Assembly (NCBI GenBank): GCA_030691585.1
Contig: JAUYEC010000178.1
Coordinates: 1-13,121 of the forward strand
DNA: 13,121 nucleotides
Source of the DNA: Candidatus Omnitrophota bacterium
GTDB lineage: Bacteria > Omnitrophota > Gorgyraeia > Gygaellales > Profunditerraquicolaceae
Direction of reading: 5' to 3'
Of the stretch, positions 1-6,470 are shown piece after piece. The position numbers and the translations under genes were made by a program. Position 1 is the first letter of the stretch; each line of letters starts with the position of its first letter. The notes under the pieces are model-generated. The model was not told the origin of the DNA. It worked only from the letters and a program-made list of their open reading frames with translations, and made no database searches.

Positions 1-1223
1 ACATCATATACGCTATATTTATCCCTGTCAAGGATTCCCCTGACCTCACTGACCAGGTGCATCACGTGAGTATACCTTTCTATGCTCATAAATTCGCTGA
101 CTTTGACCGTGCCGCATTTCGCCACCCTGCCTATGTCGTTACGGCCCAGGTCCACCAGCATCAAATGCTCGGCCCTTTCTTTTTGGTCGGCAAGAAGCTC
201 TTTTTCCAACTTGACATCTTCCTGCTCGTTGCGGCCACGGGGCCTGGTACCTGCGATCGGACGCGTTTGGATGATCCCGTTTTCACAACGCACCAGCATT
301 TCAGGCGAAGAACCGGCAATATAGAACCCTTTTAGCTTTAAAAAATACATATACGGCGACGGATTAAGGCTTCTTAAGTCGCGATAAACCTGAAAAGGCG
401 CTTTCTCTGCCATTAGCTTAAAGCGTTGCGACGGAACCACCTGAATAATGTCGCCTTCTGTAATATACTTCTTGGCGCGCAAGACTATCGCCTTAAAGCC
501 GGCCTTCGTGAAATTAGAGGATACCACAGGTTTTGTAGGGACAGCATAATATGCTGTCCCTACAGAATCGCGAACAGGCTTTTTAAAGTCTTTTTCAATC
601 TCTTTTATCTTCTTTATTGCTTTATCGTATAAACGCTTCATTTGCGCGATTGTAGGGGCGGGTTTAAAACCCGCCCCTACAGGCTCAGTAGGAAGAAAAA
701 CATTATTGATTATCTTGATGGTGTGATTAATATGATCAAAGATCATCATCGTGTCGGTGAGCATAAAAACCGCATCCGGCAGTTTGAGGTCATCGGGGTT
801 CTTGTCAGGCAGGCGCTCAAAAAACCTGACTGTGTCATAGCCCATATAACCCACCAGCCCCCCGCAAAAAGGCGGCAGTCCGGAAACGGCCACCGCTTTC
901 TTATCCTGCATAATCGATTTGATTTCATCCAGCGGCGTCTGCGCGGTTTTAAACCTGACCGTCTTCTTTTTGCCGGGATAACTGATGCGGATATCACGCC
1001 CCTTGCTGACAAAAACAAGGCAGGGATCGCTGCCTAAGAATGAAAAACGCGCCAGCTTTTCCTGGCCCTCCACGGATTCCAATAAAAATCCGTAATCGCC
1101 TTTCTGGATCTTTAAATATGACGACACCGGCGTATCCAGGTCGGCGTTTATTTCCTTATAGACCGGAATGACGTTGCCCTTTTTGCTTAATTTTCGGAAT
1201 TCTTCAAATGATGGTTTATACAT
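1..1223 (-). CDS. trpE: Anthranilate synthase component I (TrpE), 3' end beyond the window
   Basis: TrpE makes anthranilate from chorismate, using ammonia from the glutaminase partner TrpG; it is the first step of tryptophan synthesis in the cytoplasm. I read 407 codons without a stop from the ATG at 1223 to the left edge; the family is usually near 490 residues, so roughly the last 90 are missing. The N-terminal domain has FLLES (residues 46-50), the feedback-binding LLES motif of TrpE. The chorismate-binding domain shows GSSPEMLVR, IAGTRPRG, ELLADQKERAEHLMLVDLGR and HLVSEVRG. Two 29-bp palindromes are translated in frame in the linker between the domains, as VGAGFKPAPT (182-191) and VGTAYYAVPT (221-230). 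The start has no clear Shine-Dalgarno; a long inverted repeat lies just upstream. It follows hisI by 78 nt. trpE and not pabB is chosen from the LLES motif and overall fit. Confidence 0.95.
   Translation of the reverse strand, partial: MYKPSFEEFRKLSKKGNVIPVYKEINADLDTPVSSYLKIQKGDYGFLLESVEGQEKLARFSFLGSDPCLVFVSKGRDIRISYPGKKKTVRFKTAQTPLDEIKSIMQDKKAVAVSGLPPFCGGLVGYMGYDTVRFFERLPDKNPDDLKLPDAVFMLTDTMMIFDHINHTIKIINNVFLPTEPVGAGFKPAPTIAQMKRLYDKAIKKIKEIEKDFKKPVRDSVGTAYYAVPTKPVVSSNFTKAGFKAIVLRAKKYITEGDIIQVVPSQRFKLMAEKAPFQVYRDLRSLNPSPYMYFLKLKGFYIAGSSPEMLVRCENGIIQTRPIAGTRPRGRNEQEDVKLEKELLADQKERAEHLMLVDLGRNDIGRVAKCGTVKVSEFMSIERYTHVMHLVSEVRGILDRDKYSVYD
535..563. repeat. 29-bp palindrome inside trpE (ACAGCATA type)
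   Basis: Perfect inverted repeat: arm GTAGGGACAGCATA, centre A, and the exact reverse complement. It lies in frame in trpE, read from the GTA triplet as VGTAYYAVPT (residues 221-230). Same length and same GTAGGG ends as the other copies in the window, but a different inner arm sequence. Confidence 0.93.
652..680. repeat. 29-bp palindrome inside trpE (GCGGGTTT type)
   Basis: Perfect inverted repeat: arm GTAGGGGCGGGTTT, centre A, reverse-complement arm. In frame in trpE and translated as VGAGFKPAPT (residues 182-191), about 90 nt from the other copy in the same interdomain linker. Confidence 0.95.
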
Positions 1224-1232
1224 ATTGAAATG

Positions 1233-1303
1233 GAAAAAGGGGACAGCGACTTTTTTTTATGCGAGACAACGATGCGTGAAAAAAAGTCGCTGTCCCCTTT
1301 TTC
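1233..1303. repeat. Long inverted repeat between hisI and trpE, possible terminator
   Basis: Two perfect 25-nt arms (1233-1257 and 1279-1303) surround a 21-nt loop. The stem core is GGGGACAGCGAC, flanked by A and T runs, so on either strand a GC-rich stem is followed by a run of T. The right arm overlaps the hisI stop codon (1302-1304), and the left arm lies 9 nt upstream of the trpE start. The form fits either a mobile or REP-like palindrome or a bidirectional intrinsic terminator that reduces readthrough into trpE. The structure is seen directly; the function is inferred. Confidence 0.8.
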
Positions 1304-1673
1304 ATATCTTCCTATAAAAACAGCTCCTATTACCCGTGTGGCATGCCCCACCTACTTGCCTGACCTTGATCAACAGGGTATCCAGATCGCAGTCGTAGGC
1401 GACACTTTTGACGAATTGAAAATGCCCGGATGTCAGGCCCTTGGTCCAATATTCTTTACGTGAACGCGACCAGAAACAAGTCCTGCCCTGCTTTAACGTG
1501 CGCCGCAAAGATTCTTTATTCATATATCCAAGCATAAGCACAACGCCCGTTTTATAATCCTGGATTATCGCCGGGATCAATCCGGCTGGATCGTATTTCA
1601 GGCTACCAAGGTTGAACTTTGTAGGGGCGGGTTTTAAACCCGCCCCTACGTCGGAACAAGATTTTTTTGTCAT
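1302..1673 (-). CDS. hisI: Phosphoribosyl-AMP cyclohydrolase (HisI, no HisE domain)
   Basis: Opens the adenine ring of phosphoribosyl-AMP, the third step of histidine synthesis; a cytoplasmic Zn/Mg enzyme. The 123-residue protein has the full PRA-CH signature: GLIPAIIQD (31-39), LMLGYMN, FWSRSRKEYWTKGLTSG (67-83), the metal-binding DCDLD (94-98) and the two further cysteines of ACHTGNRSCF (C111, C118). It stops right after this domain, so the pyrophosphohydrolase HisE is not fused. The ATG overlaps the hisF stop (ATGA), which implies translational coupling. A 29-bp palindrome encodes residues 9-18 (VGAGLKPAPT). No ATG, GTG or TTG lies in frame between the element and the conserved domain, so the repeat must be translated if the protein is made. 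Confidence 0.95.
   Translation of the reverse strand: MTKKSCSDVGAGLKPAPTKFNLGSLKYDPAGLIPAIIQDYKTGVVLMLGYMNKESLRRTLKQGRTCFWSRSRKEYWTKGLTSGHFQFVKSVAYDCDLDTLLIKVRQVGGACHTGNRSCFYRKI
1621..1649. repeat. 29-bp palindrome at the 5' end of hisI
   Basis: Perfect GTAGGGGCGGGTTT arms around a T. Translated in hisI as VGAGLKPAPT, immediately before the conserved domain. No alternative start codon lies in frame between it and the domain. Confidence 0.94.
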
Positions 1674-2503
1674 AAACGCACCGGAATGCCTTTCCCCAAA
1701 AGATACTCTTTCACCTGTTTAATGGAATATTCCTGATAGTGAAAAATAGATGCTGCAAGTGCGGCGGTTGCCTTTGTCCGGCTGAAAACCTGATAAAAAT
1801 GTTCCGGGTTTCCGGCGCCCCCCGAGGCGATCACCGGAATATTCACCGCCCGGGACACCGCCTTGGTCAATTCAATGTCATAGCCGTCTTTAGTGCCGTC
1901 GTAATCCATGCTGGTCAGGAGAATTTCTCCGGCGCCTAAGCGGGCCGCGTCTTTTGCCCAAAGCACCGCATCCAGCCCGGTAGGGGTCCTGCCGCCGTGA
2001 ATGAACACTTCCCACTTATATCGTCGTTCGTCGTTCGTCGTTCGTCGTTCGTGCGACGTCCCACGTCCCACGTCCTCACGTCCTACGGGACGCGTCATTT
2101 CTACACGTTTAGCGTCTATGGCCACCACGATACACTGGCTGCCGAATTTACCCGCTGCCTGCCGGATCAACTCCGGTTTGCTCACCGCCGCGGTATTGAT
2201 CGAGATCTTATCCGCTCCGGCATTAAGCAGGCCGCGGATATCCTCTATATCGCGGATGCCGCCGCCCACGGTAAAGGGCGTAAAAATATTCACCGCGATC
2301 CTCTCCACGAGATCGGTCAGTGTCTTTCTATTTTCATAGCTGGCAGTGATGTCCAAAAAAACCAGTTCATCAGCGCCTTCGGCGTCATAGGCCCTAGCCA
2401 CTTCCACCGGGTCACCGGCATCTTTTAATTGCAAAAACTTGACACCCTTTACCACCCGGCTATCTTTTATATCCAGGCAGGGAATGATCCTCTTAGTCAG
2501 CAT
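1670..2503 (-). CDS. hisF: Imidazole glycerol phosphate synthase cyclase subunit (HisF)
   Basis: HisF joins PRFAR with ammonia delivered from HisH, giving imidazole glycerol phosphate and AICAR. The (beta/alpha)8-barrel motifs are clear: RIIPCLDIKDSRVVKG with catalytic D11, FTVGGGIRD, VVAIDAKR with catalytic D130, LLTSMDYDGT and IPVIASGGAG. At 277 residues it is 24 longer than the 253-residue Thermotoga maritima enzyme. The excess lies between D130 and the TSMDYDGT motif (D200 here, D176 there), mostly residues 137-161, and is written by two heptamer repeat tracts (VGREDVGRGTS and HERRTTNDERR). The loop is on the catalytic face, away from the HisH docking side. The ATG abuts the lipoprotein TAA (TAAATG) and the stop overlaps hisI (ATGA). 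No good Shine-Dalgarno, so coupling is likely. Confidence 0.96.
   Translation of the reverse strand: MLTKRIIPCLDIKDSRVVKGVKFLQLKDAGDPVEVARAYDAEGADELVFLDITASYENRKTLTDLVERIAVNIFTPFTVGGGIRDIEDIRGLLNAGADKISINTAAVSKPELIRQAAGKFGSQCIVVAIDAKRVEMTRPVGREDVGRGTSHERRTTNDERRYKWEVFIHGGRTPTGLDAVLWAKDAARLGAGEILLTSMDYDGTKDGYDIELTKAVSRAVNIPVIASGGAGNPEHFYQVFSRTKATAALAASIFHYQEYSIKQVKEYLLGKGIPVRL
2021..2051. repeat. Heptamer tandem repeat TCGTCGT x4 inside hisF
   Basis: Four perfect 7-nt units plus three bases. On the coding strand it gives ERRTTNDERR, part of the 24-residue HisF insertion. The same family of heptamers fills the gaps before alaS and hisD. Confidence 0.9.
2056..2084. repeat. Second heptamer tract ACGTCCY inside hisF
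   Basis: Four units: ACGTCCC, ACGTCCC, ACGTCCT plus one C, ACGTCCT. On the coding strand it encodes the first half of the HisF insertion (around VGREDVGRG). It directly adjoins the TCGTCGT tract, so the inserted segment is a composite of two unrelated heptamer repeats. Confidence 0.85.
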
Positions 2504-2992
2504 TTATTTTACATCTATCGGCAGATATGGGGCCAACGCTTGCCAGGTCTTTTTGCCCACCCGTCCGTCGGCAGAAAGATTATTGGCCTTCTGGAACGCT
2601 TTTATTGCCTGCCGCGTCTGTTTCCCCATTTTACCGTCCATTGAGCCCGGGTCGTATCCGGCCCTCTTAAGGGCGGTTTGTATTTGTTTTAAACCGGGCT
2701 TTTTCGGGAGCGCGGCGTATTGAACGTTGCTTGATTGTGGCGCGGCTGCGACGGATCCCGCGGTACTCAGGCTTGCTGATGCCTCATCTTGGGGCTGAGC
2801 CGGAACTGATCCCACCTTCAAACTGCTGATCTCCGCGTCTTTAGACTGAACCTGCGCCTCTAAAAGCGTGATCTGATTTTTTAAACCCTGCATCTCTAAA
2901 TCCGCTTGTTTATTTGCCGAAGTAGACGCGCAACCGCTTAAAGCAAATAAAAAAACCGTTGAACACGCCAAAGCTGCCAATGCCTTACCCAT
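2504..2992 (-). CDS. Lipoprotein with peptidoglycan-binding domain (PG_binding_1-like)
   Basis: A 162-residue predicted lipoprotein. The N-terminus has a hydrophobic signal ending in the lipobox LSGC, so Cys21 would be lipidated. Then comes a heptad-like helix (about 29-60, LEMQGLKNQITLLEAQVQSK), a Ser/Ala/Pro/Gln-rich linker, and a C-terminal peptidoglycan-binding domain with LKQIQTALKRAGYDPGSMDG, TRQAIKAFQKANNL and GRVGKKTWQAL. The start at 2992 has AAAGGAG six nt upstream; an ATG six codons earlier has no such site. The likely role is anchoring the envelope to the cell wall, but the precise job is unknown. It sits inside the his cluster between hisA and hisF, and its TAA abuts the hisF ATG, so the two are probably co-translated. 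No link to histidine is visible in the protein. Confidence 0.85.
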   Translation of the reverse strand: MGKALAALACSTVFLFALSGCASTSANKQADLEMQGLKNQITLLEAQVQSKDAEISSLKVGSVPAQPQDEASASLSTAGSVAAAPQSSNVQYAALPKKPGLKQIQTALKRAGYDPGSMDGKMGKQTRQAIKAFQKANNLSADGRVGKKTWQALAPYLPIDVK

Positions 2993-3017
2993 CACGTTCT
3001 CCTTTCGCATCGCTGTT

Positions 3018-3065
3018 GTAGGGCAGGTTCCTGCCTGCCGGCAGGCAGGTAAAACCCGCCCCTAC
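3018..3065. repeat. Composite palindrome: 29-bp element enlarged by a second palindrome
   Basis: The outer parts match the 29-bp family (GTAGGG...AAACCCGCCCCTAC), but the left arm has diverged (GTAGGGCAGGTT). Between them sits a perfect 20-nt palindrome at 3030-3049 with the core CTGCCTGCCGGCAGGCAG. The composite fills most of the 74-nt gap between hisA and the lipoprotein and begins two bases after the hisA TAA. Confidence 0.85.
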
Positions 3066-3066
3066 G

Positions 3067-3789
3067 TTACATAAATTTCAATGCTTCTTTTAAAGTAAAC
3101 TTTCCTTCATAAAGGGCTTTTCCGATGATCACACCGGTCAATCCGTTTTTTTCCAATAATTTGAGCTTAGATATATCGGTCAGCGCCGAAATACCTCCGG
3201 AAGCAATGATCTTCATCCCGGTCGCCTTTAATAAGGCTTTGATATTTTTTATGTTCGGGCCGGATAATGTGCCGTCTTTTAAGGTATCGGTATAAATAAA
3301 TTCTTTAAAACCGATTTGTTTAAGCAACAGCGCGAAATCATCCACGCTCATCCCGGCGAAATCATCCTGCCAGCCTTTTGTGGCAATGCTCTCTCCCTTG
3401 GCGTCTATGCTGACGATGATCTTGTCGCCGAATGAGGCGAAGGCCTTTTTTAAAAATACCTTATCCTCGGCGGCGCGCGTCCCGAGGACAACCCGGGTAA
3501 TTCCGGCGGCAAGCAGTTCTTTTATTACGGCGATATCCCGAACACCCCCGCCGAATTCCACCGGCACTCTTACCTGGCGCACAATTTCTTTAACAATAGG
3601 CAGGTTTTTAGGCGTGCCGCTGACAGCGCCATCCAGGTCCACGATGTGGATGAATTCAGCGCCCTGGGCCGCCCAGTGCTTGGCCACTTTGAGCGGGTCG
3701 CGCGAATACGTCTTCTGCGCGTCAAATTTTCCCTGCAGGAGCCTGACTACACAACCGCCTATTAAGTCTATTGCCGGTATAAGGATCAT
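3067..3789 (-). CDS. hisA: ProFAR isomerase (HisA)
   Basis: HisA isomerises ProFAR to PRFAR, the fourth step of histidine synthesis and the step that feeds HisF/HisH. The 240-residue barrel has the usual length. It shows LIPAIDLIGGCVVRL with catalytic D8, HIVDLDGA, VEFGGGVRD, SIDAKG with catalytic D129, YTDTLKDGTLSGPN and IIASGGIS. The phosphate-binding segments and both aspartates separate HisA from HisF; nothing suggests the bifunctional PriA type. The ATG overlaps the hisH stop (ATGA). No repeat insertion lies within this gene, unlike hisF, hisI and hisH. Confidence 0.96.
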   Translation of the reverse strand: MILIPAIDLIGGCVVRLLQGKFDAQKTYSRDPLKVAKHWAAQGAEFIHIVDLDGAVSGTPKNLPIVKEIVRQVRVPVEFGGGVRDIAVIKELLAAGITRVVLGTRAAEDKVFLKKAFASFGDKIIVSIDAKGESIATKGWQDDFAGMSVDDFALLLKQIGFKEFIYTDTLKDGTLSGPNIKNIKALLKATGMKIIASGGISALTDISKLKLLEKNGLTGVIIGKALYEGKFTLKEALKFM

Positions 3790-4415
3790 AGGTTCACAAA
3801 ATTTTTCAGCATTTGCATGCCGATTTCCTGGCTTTTTTCAGGATGGAACTGCGTGCCGTAAATATTATCCTTCCAGGCCACAGCCGCGAAATTTACGCCG
3901 TAAGCGCATGAGGCGGCGTTTACTTTTTTGTCGGCCGGCAGAGGATAATACGAATGGCAGAAATAAACATATGCGCCATTCGGGATATCTTTCAATAACG
4001 GGCATTCTTTTGACTTTTGACTTTTAACTTTTAACTTTATTTTCAACTGGTTCCACCCTATCTGCGGCACCGGATATTTCGGCCTGGCCTTAAACTTGAT
4101 CACCGACCCCTTTAGCAACCCGAGGCCCTTTACATCGGGCGCCTCTTCGCTTTCTTGAAACAAAAGCTGCATCCCCAGGCAGATACCCAGGAAAATCTTT
4201 TGGTCGGTGATATGTTCCCTAAGAGCAACAACCAGGCCGCGCTTTCTTAATTCATGCATGGCGTCGGCAAAGGCACCCACGCCGGGCAGGACAACCTTGT
4301 TGCATTTTCGGATGTCCTGCGCCTTATTGGTCACAAGCGTCTTTGCCCCGCAGTTTTCCAGCGCCTTTTTTATGCTGTGGATATTGCCCATTCCGTAATC
4401 AATTATTGCGATCAT
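3786..4415 (-). CDS. hisH: Imidazole glycerol phosphate synthase glutaminase subunit (HisH)
   Basis: HisH hydrolyses glutamine and passes ammonia to HisF. The 209-residue class I amidotransferase starts at IAIIDYGMGN and has VVLPGVGAF, the nucleophile C79 in FLGICLGMQLLF, and the H191/E193 pair in GTQFHPEKS, so the triad is complete. Residues about 128-136 (LKVKSQKSK) come from a heptamer tandem repeat in the variable loop after GWNQ. I chose the ATG at 4415 by family fit; a GTG eight codons upstream would start inside the neighbouring palindrome. Neither start has a visible Shine-Dalgarno; the palindrome at 4427-4455 ends just upstream and may have displaced it. The stop overlaps hisA. Confidence 0.95.
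   Translation of the reverse strand: MIAIIDYGMGNIHSIKKALENCGAKTLVTNKAQDIRKCNKVVLPGVGAFADAMHELRKRGLVVALREHITDQKIFLGICLGMQLLFQESEEAPDVKGLGLLKGSVIKFKARPKYPVPQIGWNQLKIKLKVKSQKSKECPLLKDIPNGAYVYFCHSYYPLPADKKVNAASCAYGVNFAAVAWKDNIYGTQFHPEKSQEIGMQMLKNFVNL
4007..4034. repeat. Heptamer tandem repeat CTTTTRA x4 inside hisH
   Basis: Units CTTTTGA, CTTTTGA, CTTTTAA, CTTTTAA in direct succession, followed by a degenerate copy. On the coding strand they encode the lysine/serine-rich stretch KVKSQKSK in a variable surface loop of HisH. Confidence 0.88.
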
Positions 4416-4426
4416 ATCGTTTATCT

Positions 4427-4455
4427 GTAGGGACAGCACAGTGTGCTGTCCCTAC
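4427..4455. repeat. 29-bp palindrome before hisH (ACAGCACA type)
   Basis: Perfect arms GTAGGGACAGCACA around a G. Intergenic between hisB and hisH, ending 11 nt upstream of the hisH ATG, where a ribosome-binding site would be expected. Confidence 0.93.
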
Positions 4456-4476
4456 AAAACCGTTGTGATTCCACCT

Positions 4477-4505
4477 GTAGGGGCGGGTTTAAAACCCGCC
4501 CCTAC
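4477..4505. repeat. 29-bp palindrome after hisB (GCGGGTTT type)
   Basis: Perfect arms GTAGGGGCGGGTTT around an A. It begins six nt after the hisB stop and is separated from the next copy by only 21 nt. Confidence 0.94.
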
Positions 4506-4511
4506 AATAAT

Positions 4512-5120
4512 TCAATCAATGACCCCCTTGGTCGACGGAACTCCCTTGCGGCGGGGATCGATCTGGGTGGCAAGATCTAACGCAATACCCAGGGCCTTAA
4601 AAACCGGCTCTAACGTGGTATGCAGATCAGGATTGGCGTTTTCAATTTTAATATTAAGATTCATCCCCAGGCGCTTGGCAAAAGATTCAAAAAAATGCTG
4701 GGCGTATTCCAGGCGGTAATTACCTTCTTTATCCAGGGGCTCTGACGCGCCGCCGGCATTATTTAATTTGAATGACCCTCTGCCGCTAATGTCTGCGGCA
4801 ACGCTGGCAGTGACTTCTTCCATCGGCACCGCAGCTGAACCAAACCTCTTTATACCTTCTTTATCAGCCAGCGCTTTTTTAAAGGCATCGCCCAAAACAA
4901 TGCCGATATCTTCGTTGGTGTGATGAATGTCTATTTTAAAATCACCGATTGCTGCGATCTCCAGGTCAAACATCCCATGAAAAGCGAATAATTCCAGCAT
5001 GTGGTCGAGGATGCCGATACCGGTATCGATCTTGGCTTTGCCTGAACCATCAATGTTCAATTTCAGCTTGATCTGGGTTTCCTTGGTTTTTCTCTCTATT
5101 ACCGCGATCCTCTTCTTCAT
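4512..5120 (-). CDS. hisB: Imidazoleglycerol-phosphate dehydratase (HisB, dehydratase only)
   Basis: HisB dehydrates imidazole glycerol phosphate to imidazole acetol phosphate. The 202-residue protein has only the dehydratase, without an N-terminal histidinol-phosphatase. It shows TGIGILDHMLELFAFHG (H40), IHHTNEDIGIVLG (H66, H67, E70), RFGSA, SGRGSF, QHFFESFA (H142) and the terminal DPRRKGVPSTKG. The second metal-binding motif, normally HHxxE, reads H167-T-T-L-E171, so one of the usual manganese ligands is threonine. The start at 5120 has GGAG five to six bases upstream; an upstream TTG at 5249 would add 43 residues made wholly of repeat sequence and is rejected. Two palindromes fill most of the gap to hisD. 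Confidence 0.94.
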   Translation of the reverse strand: MKKRIAVIERKTKETQIKLKLNIDGSGKAKIDTGIGILDHMLELFAFHGMFDLEIAAIGDFKIDIHHTNEDIGIVLGDAFKKALADKEGIKRFGSAAVPMEEVTASVAADISGRGSFKLNNAGGASEPLDKEGNYRLEYAQHFFESFAKRLGMNLNIKIENANPDLHTTLEPVFKALGIALDLATQIDPRRKGVPSTKGVID

Positions 5121-5143
5121 ATTTTCTCCGATCAAATTATCTT

Positions 5144-5172
5144 GCAGGGGCGGGTTTGAAACCCGCCCCTGC
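5144..5172. repeat. 29-bp palindrome before hisB, GCAGGG variant
   Basis: Arms GCAGGGGCGGGTTT around a G. Position 2 of the left arm is C and its partner has changed to G, so the palindrome stays perfect. Intergenic between hisD and hisB. Confidence 0.93.
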
Positions 5173-5188
5173 ACTGCGCAACGTACCT

Positions 5189-5237
5189 GTAGGGACAGCA
5201 TATTATGCCTGCCTGCCGGCAGGCAGGCTGTCCCTAC
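5189..5237. repeat. Composite palindrome: 29-bp element with a 20-nt palindromic insertion
   Basis: The 49 bp begin with GTAGGGACAGCATA and end with TGTCCCTAC. Removing 20 nt around the core CTGCCTGCCGGCAGGCAG leaves a perfect 29-bp family member (arm GTAGGGACAGCATA, centre T). The inner palindrome, with flanking G and C, is 22 nt at 5207-5228. It lies four nt after the hisD stop. Confidence 0.9.
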
Positions 5238-5241
5238 ACTA

Positions 5242-6468
5242 TCATTCAAATCGCGCCTTCACTGAATCTAAATGCTTGCTCAAACCCTCAATAGAAGCGA
5301 TCTTCTCCAACGGTTCCCTTATTTTTTCCAGCGCTTTTTTGCTATAGCTGATAATGTGGCTGGACTTCATAAAATCGCAGACTGATAAACCGGAGAAGAA
5401 CCGCGCCGTCCCGCAGGTCGGCAGGACATGGCTAGGGCCCGCCACATAATCGCCGACTGCTGTCGGGCTGTATGGCCCCAAAAATATCGCTCCGGCATGC
5501 TTAATTGACTTCAAGAGCCTTTGCGGATTATTCACCAGGATCTCTAAGTGTTCTGGTGCTATTTTATTGCTGATCTCCGCGGCCTGCTCCAGGTTCTTGG
5601 TCAAAACAATAAATCCGTTGAGCCCGTCGGTGCGCGATTTTATTTCTTTGGCCAGGGCCCGGGAATTGGTGATCAATATGGCCAGGCCCTTGGAGTGTTC
5701 GGCCTGCGCGTGAAGGTCAGCGATGATGAATTTCGGGTCGCTGGCGCGGTTTGCGATAATTACAAGTTCAGTCGGGCCCGCGGTCATATCAATATCTACC
5801 GTGCCGAACGCCTGCCGCTTGGCCTCGGTTACATAAATATTACCCGGCCCTACTATCTTGTCCACCGCCGGAATTGTCTTTGTGCCGTAGGCAAGTGCGG
5901 CTATGCCCTGGGCGCCGCCGATGCGATAGATCTCATCCACTTTTAAGAGATTGGCCACCACCAGTATGTGCGGATTAATTAAACCGAATTTATCCGGAGG
6001 GCTGATCAAAACTATTTTTTTGACGCCGGCCAATTTTGCCGGCAGGACCGTCATATAGACCGTAGAAACTAAGGGCGCCGTTCCCGCGGGAATATAAACG
6101 CCTACTTTTTCCAGGGGGGTTATGTTTTCACCCAATACCACACCGTCTGCATCCTTTATCTTCCAGGATTTCTTGATACTGCGGCGGTAAAAACGGTTGA
6201 CGTTTTCAATGACCACCTTAAGGCTGGAGACGAAATTAGGGCTGATGTTCTGATAGGCGCCGCTGATCTCGATCTCAGAGACCTTCAGCTGCCGCAGCGA
6301 CAATTTGACCCCGTCGAATTTTTTTGTATATTTGAGCACTGCCTCATCGCCTAAGAGGCGCACGTCATCCATGATCTTTCGGACGCGCTCTTCAAGGCGG
6401 TTTGGCCGGACAGAACCGCGGTTGTAAATTTTCTCTAATTTTTTACTGCCGAAACGGATTATCTTCAT
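5242..6468 (-). CDS. hisD: Histidinol dehydrogenase (HisD)
   Basis: HisD carries out the last two steps of histidine synthesis, oxidising histidinol to histidine with NAD; a zinc enzyme. The 408-residue protein (family about 430) shows KVGVYIPAGTAPLVSTVYM, RIGGAQGIAALAYGT, DKIVGPGNIYVTEAKR and DMTAGPTELVIIA. The zinc ligands are Q255, H258 (HAQAEHSK), D340 (VGDYVAGPSH) and H399 (KHLDSVKAR). The catalytic pair E306/H307 is in APEHLEI. Spacings from H307 to D340 and from D340 to H399 match those I know for the E. coli enzyme. The start at 6468 has only a weak purine stretch upstream, since the space before it is filled with repeats. The first his gene after alaS; hisG, often found just before hisD, is not here. 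Confidence 0.96.
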   Translation of the reverse strand: MKIIRFGSKKLEKIYNRGSVRPNRLEERVRKIMDDVRLLGDEAVLKYTKKFDGVKLSLRQLKVSEIEISGAYQNISPNFVSSLKVVIENVNRFYRRSIKKSWKIKDADGVVLGENITPLEKVGVYIPAGTAPLVSTVYMTVLPAKLAGVKKIVLISPPDKFGLINPHILVVANLLKVDEIYRIGGAQGIAALAYGTKTIPAVDKIVGPGNIYVTEAKRQAFGTVDIDMTAGPTELVIIANRASDPKFIIADLHAQAEHSKGLAILITNSRALAKEIKSRTDGLNGFIVLTKNLEQAAEISNKIAPEHLEILVNNPQRLLKSIKHAGAIFLGPYSPTAVGDYVAGPSHVLPTCGTARFFSGLSVCDFMKSSHIISYSKKALEKIREPLEKIASIEGLSKHLDSVKARFE

Positions 6469-6470
6469 AT

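Noticed and set aside
3380..4027. 215-codon plus-strand open frame
   Set aside because: Antisense to hisA and hisH, whose catalytic motifs are complete; composition is that of a shadow frame and no domain is recognisable.
5121..5249. Longer HisB with a TTG start at 5249
   Set aside because: The extra 43 residues are only translated repeats; the ATG at 5120 has a good ribosome-binding site and fits the family.
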